Positions 63,111-64,000 of a stretch of DNA of 64,000 nucleotides are shown here, piece after piece. Position numbers and translations under genes: made by a program. The notes under the pieces are model-generated. The model did not search any database. It saw nothing but the letters and a program-made list of their open reading frames with translations, and had not been told where the DNA came from. Position 1 is the stretch's first letter. Each line of letters opens with the position of its first letter. The DNA comes from Amoeboaphelidium occidentale (lineage: Eukaryota; Aphelidiomycota; Aphelidea), in contig JALGPX010000008.1 of the NCBI GenBank assembly GCA_023515795.1, positions 79,275 to 143,274 of the forward strand, in the 5' to 3' direction.

Positions 63111-63992
63111 TTACTTCCCAACTAAATCTTCATCTTCATCCATATCATCATCAACCTCCATAGCGTGCCCAGAAACAATTGATACTTCTGAAGGAGCGCC
63201 GCTTCCGCTTTGCGCCTGTTGAGTTTTAGGCTGCTCCACAGTAAGCGGGAGCCCAAGTAGTTCTAACGCTTCTGGTGTATCCTTCAGACCTTCCATCCAA
63301 GTATTCAGTAGAAAATCATACTCGTCTCGTTTCTCATAAATCTTCCGAAACAGGTGGAATGGACATAAAATTTTCTCCGGATGGTTTTTGAAACGATCAT
63401 CTTTCTTGCTATCGATAAACTCAGAATTCAAAGCCGAGTCAGATGTTTCCAAAAAAGATTTGGTGTCTTCCTCTTCAACGATGGTTTCTTGACGATAAAC
63501 ATGATTTGCACCGTCCATTAATTTCTTCAAAAAGGAACGCATCAACACATATAATAAAGACGATGCCTGTATCGACTCTTCTCTATCAGAAACTGGCGTT
63601 GAACTATCCTGTAAACTCTTACTAACACTTTCCCAAGTTTCATATTGAAGTTGTTTAACAGCTTGAATTGGTCCCTTCATAAAAGGACTGGAAACGAATC
63701 GTTCGATTAATTCACCTTTATCAGAGACTCCATCATCTTCTGAGTTAAAGCAGTGCGATATCATGAATGGAAGATCATTGAGAGCCTCTGCGACACTTTC
63801 GTTCTGAACAATATCCATATGATCTTCATTTGTCGAAGTTTTAGCTGGCATATTCTTAACTTCTTTAAGAAGAGGTAGAACGTTGGTAACTGTGCACATG
63901 GTCAACTTTATCTTGCCTTTCTTCATTGGCCGGAACTGGCATCGACTAGGATCATGATTAATTACGATATTTCCTGATGGTTTGAACAGCAT
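63111..63992 (-). CDS. Acidic hypothetical protein at the right edge, possibly 5'-incomplete
   Basis: A 293-residue frame whose first visible ATG (63990-63992) is 8 bp from the window end, so the true start or an upstream exon may lie outside. It begins MLFKPSGNIVINHDPSRCQF, contains helical stretches (QYETWESVSKSLQDSS; SSLLYVLMRSFLKKLMDGAN; ILCPFHLFRKIYEKRDEYDF; LLNTWMEGLKDTPEALELLG) and ends in a very acidic tail (HAMEVDDDMDEDEDLVGK). No signal or membrane segment. I do not recognise it. The acidic end suggests a nuclear or chaperone-like partner role, without further support. Confidence 0.6.
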   Translation of the reverse strand: MLFKPSGNIVINHDPSRCQFRPMKKGKIKLTMCTVTNVLPLLKEVKNMPAKTSTNEDHMDIVQNESVAEALNDLPFMISHCFNSEDDGVSDKGELIERFVSSPFMKGPIQAVKQLQYETWESVSKSLQDSSTPVSDREESIQASSLLYVLMRSFLKKLMDGANHVYRQETIVEEEDTKSFLETSDSALNSEFIDSKKDDRFKNHPEKILCPFHLFRKIYEKRDEYDFLLNTWMEGLKDTPEALELLGLPLTVEQPKTQQAQSGSGAPSEVSIVSGHAMEVDDDMDEDEDLVGK

Positions 63993-64000
63993 TTTTCGGT

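Overview
This 64-kb window is a gene-dense, AT-leaning piece of a eukaryotic nuclear chromosome, almost certainly from a small-genome fungus or fungus-like relative. Fungal traits are a 160-residue Cdc8-type tropomyosin, a pyruvate decarboxylase, an Fpk1/NRC-2-type AGC kinase, Vti1, Gar1 and a Rad16-type RING helicase. Traits that Dikarya often lack but animals keep point to an early-diverging lineage: GSAP-like, SMPD4-like and EIPR1 proteins, and a mitochondrial glycerol-3-phosphate dehydrogenase with an EF-hand tail. I could not run a search, so the lineage (Rozellomycota-, chytrid- or sanchytrid-like) is inference.

I support 37 protein-coding genes, about one per 1.7 kb, on both strands. 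At least 25 introns are inferred from GT..AG ends, branch-like TAAC/TAAT motifs and restored family reading frames; all are 31-52 nt. Several convergent gene pairs have stop codons 4-43 bp apart, one pair overlaps (SMPD4/REV1), and the divergent REV1/ALG11 start codons are 16 bp apart. I saw no tRNA, rRNA, CRISPR array, transposon or virus-like element.

Layout. 1-9.3 kb (minus strand): FAB1/PIKfyve (cut by the left edge), TAF4, a P5B ATPase. 9.6-16.1 kb (plus): unknown protein, NAXD, protein arginine methyltransferase, tropomyosin, a Pro/Tyr/Gly-rich coiled-coil protein, a single-pass membrane protein. 16.2-25.6 kb: EIPR1 (minus), unknown, Hsp110, a tiny membrane protein, GAR1, a Rpr2/Snm1-like zinc protein, a SETD3/Rkm-like SET protein holding an assembly gap, VTI1. 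25.9-36.6 kb: RAD16, calcineurin B, a 71-residue spliced gene, a PPxY membrane protein, GUT2, PDC, AGC kinase. 36.6-54.1 kb: GSAP-like (minus), ATR/Mec1 (holding a second assembly gap), SMPD4-like, REV1 (minus), ALG11. 54.1-64 kb: a type I membrane protein, a gene with a tyrosine-recombinase-like domain, PER1, an adenylate kinase with a long tail, a SUMO-interaction-motif protein, RNASEH2B, a REC114-like protein, and an acidic unknown protein at the right edge.

Most genes are unrelated housekeeping functions. Two loose themes are DNA maintenance (RAD16, ATR, REV1, RNASEH2B, REC114-like) and endomembrane or phosphoinositide biology (FAB1, EIPR1, VTI1, P5B ATPase, ALG11, PER1, SMPD4). Nothing shows they are co-regulated. 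The most unusual items are the GSAP homologue, the degenerate tyrosine-recombinase-like domain in an apparent host gene, and the tight overlap of neighbouring transcripts.
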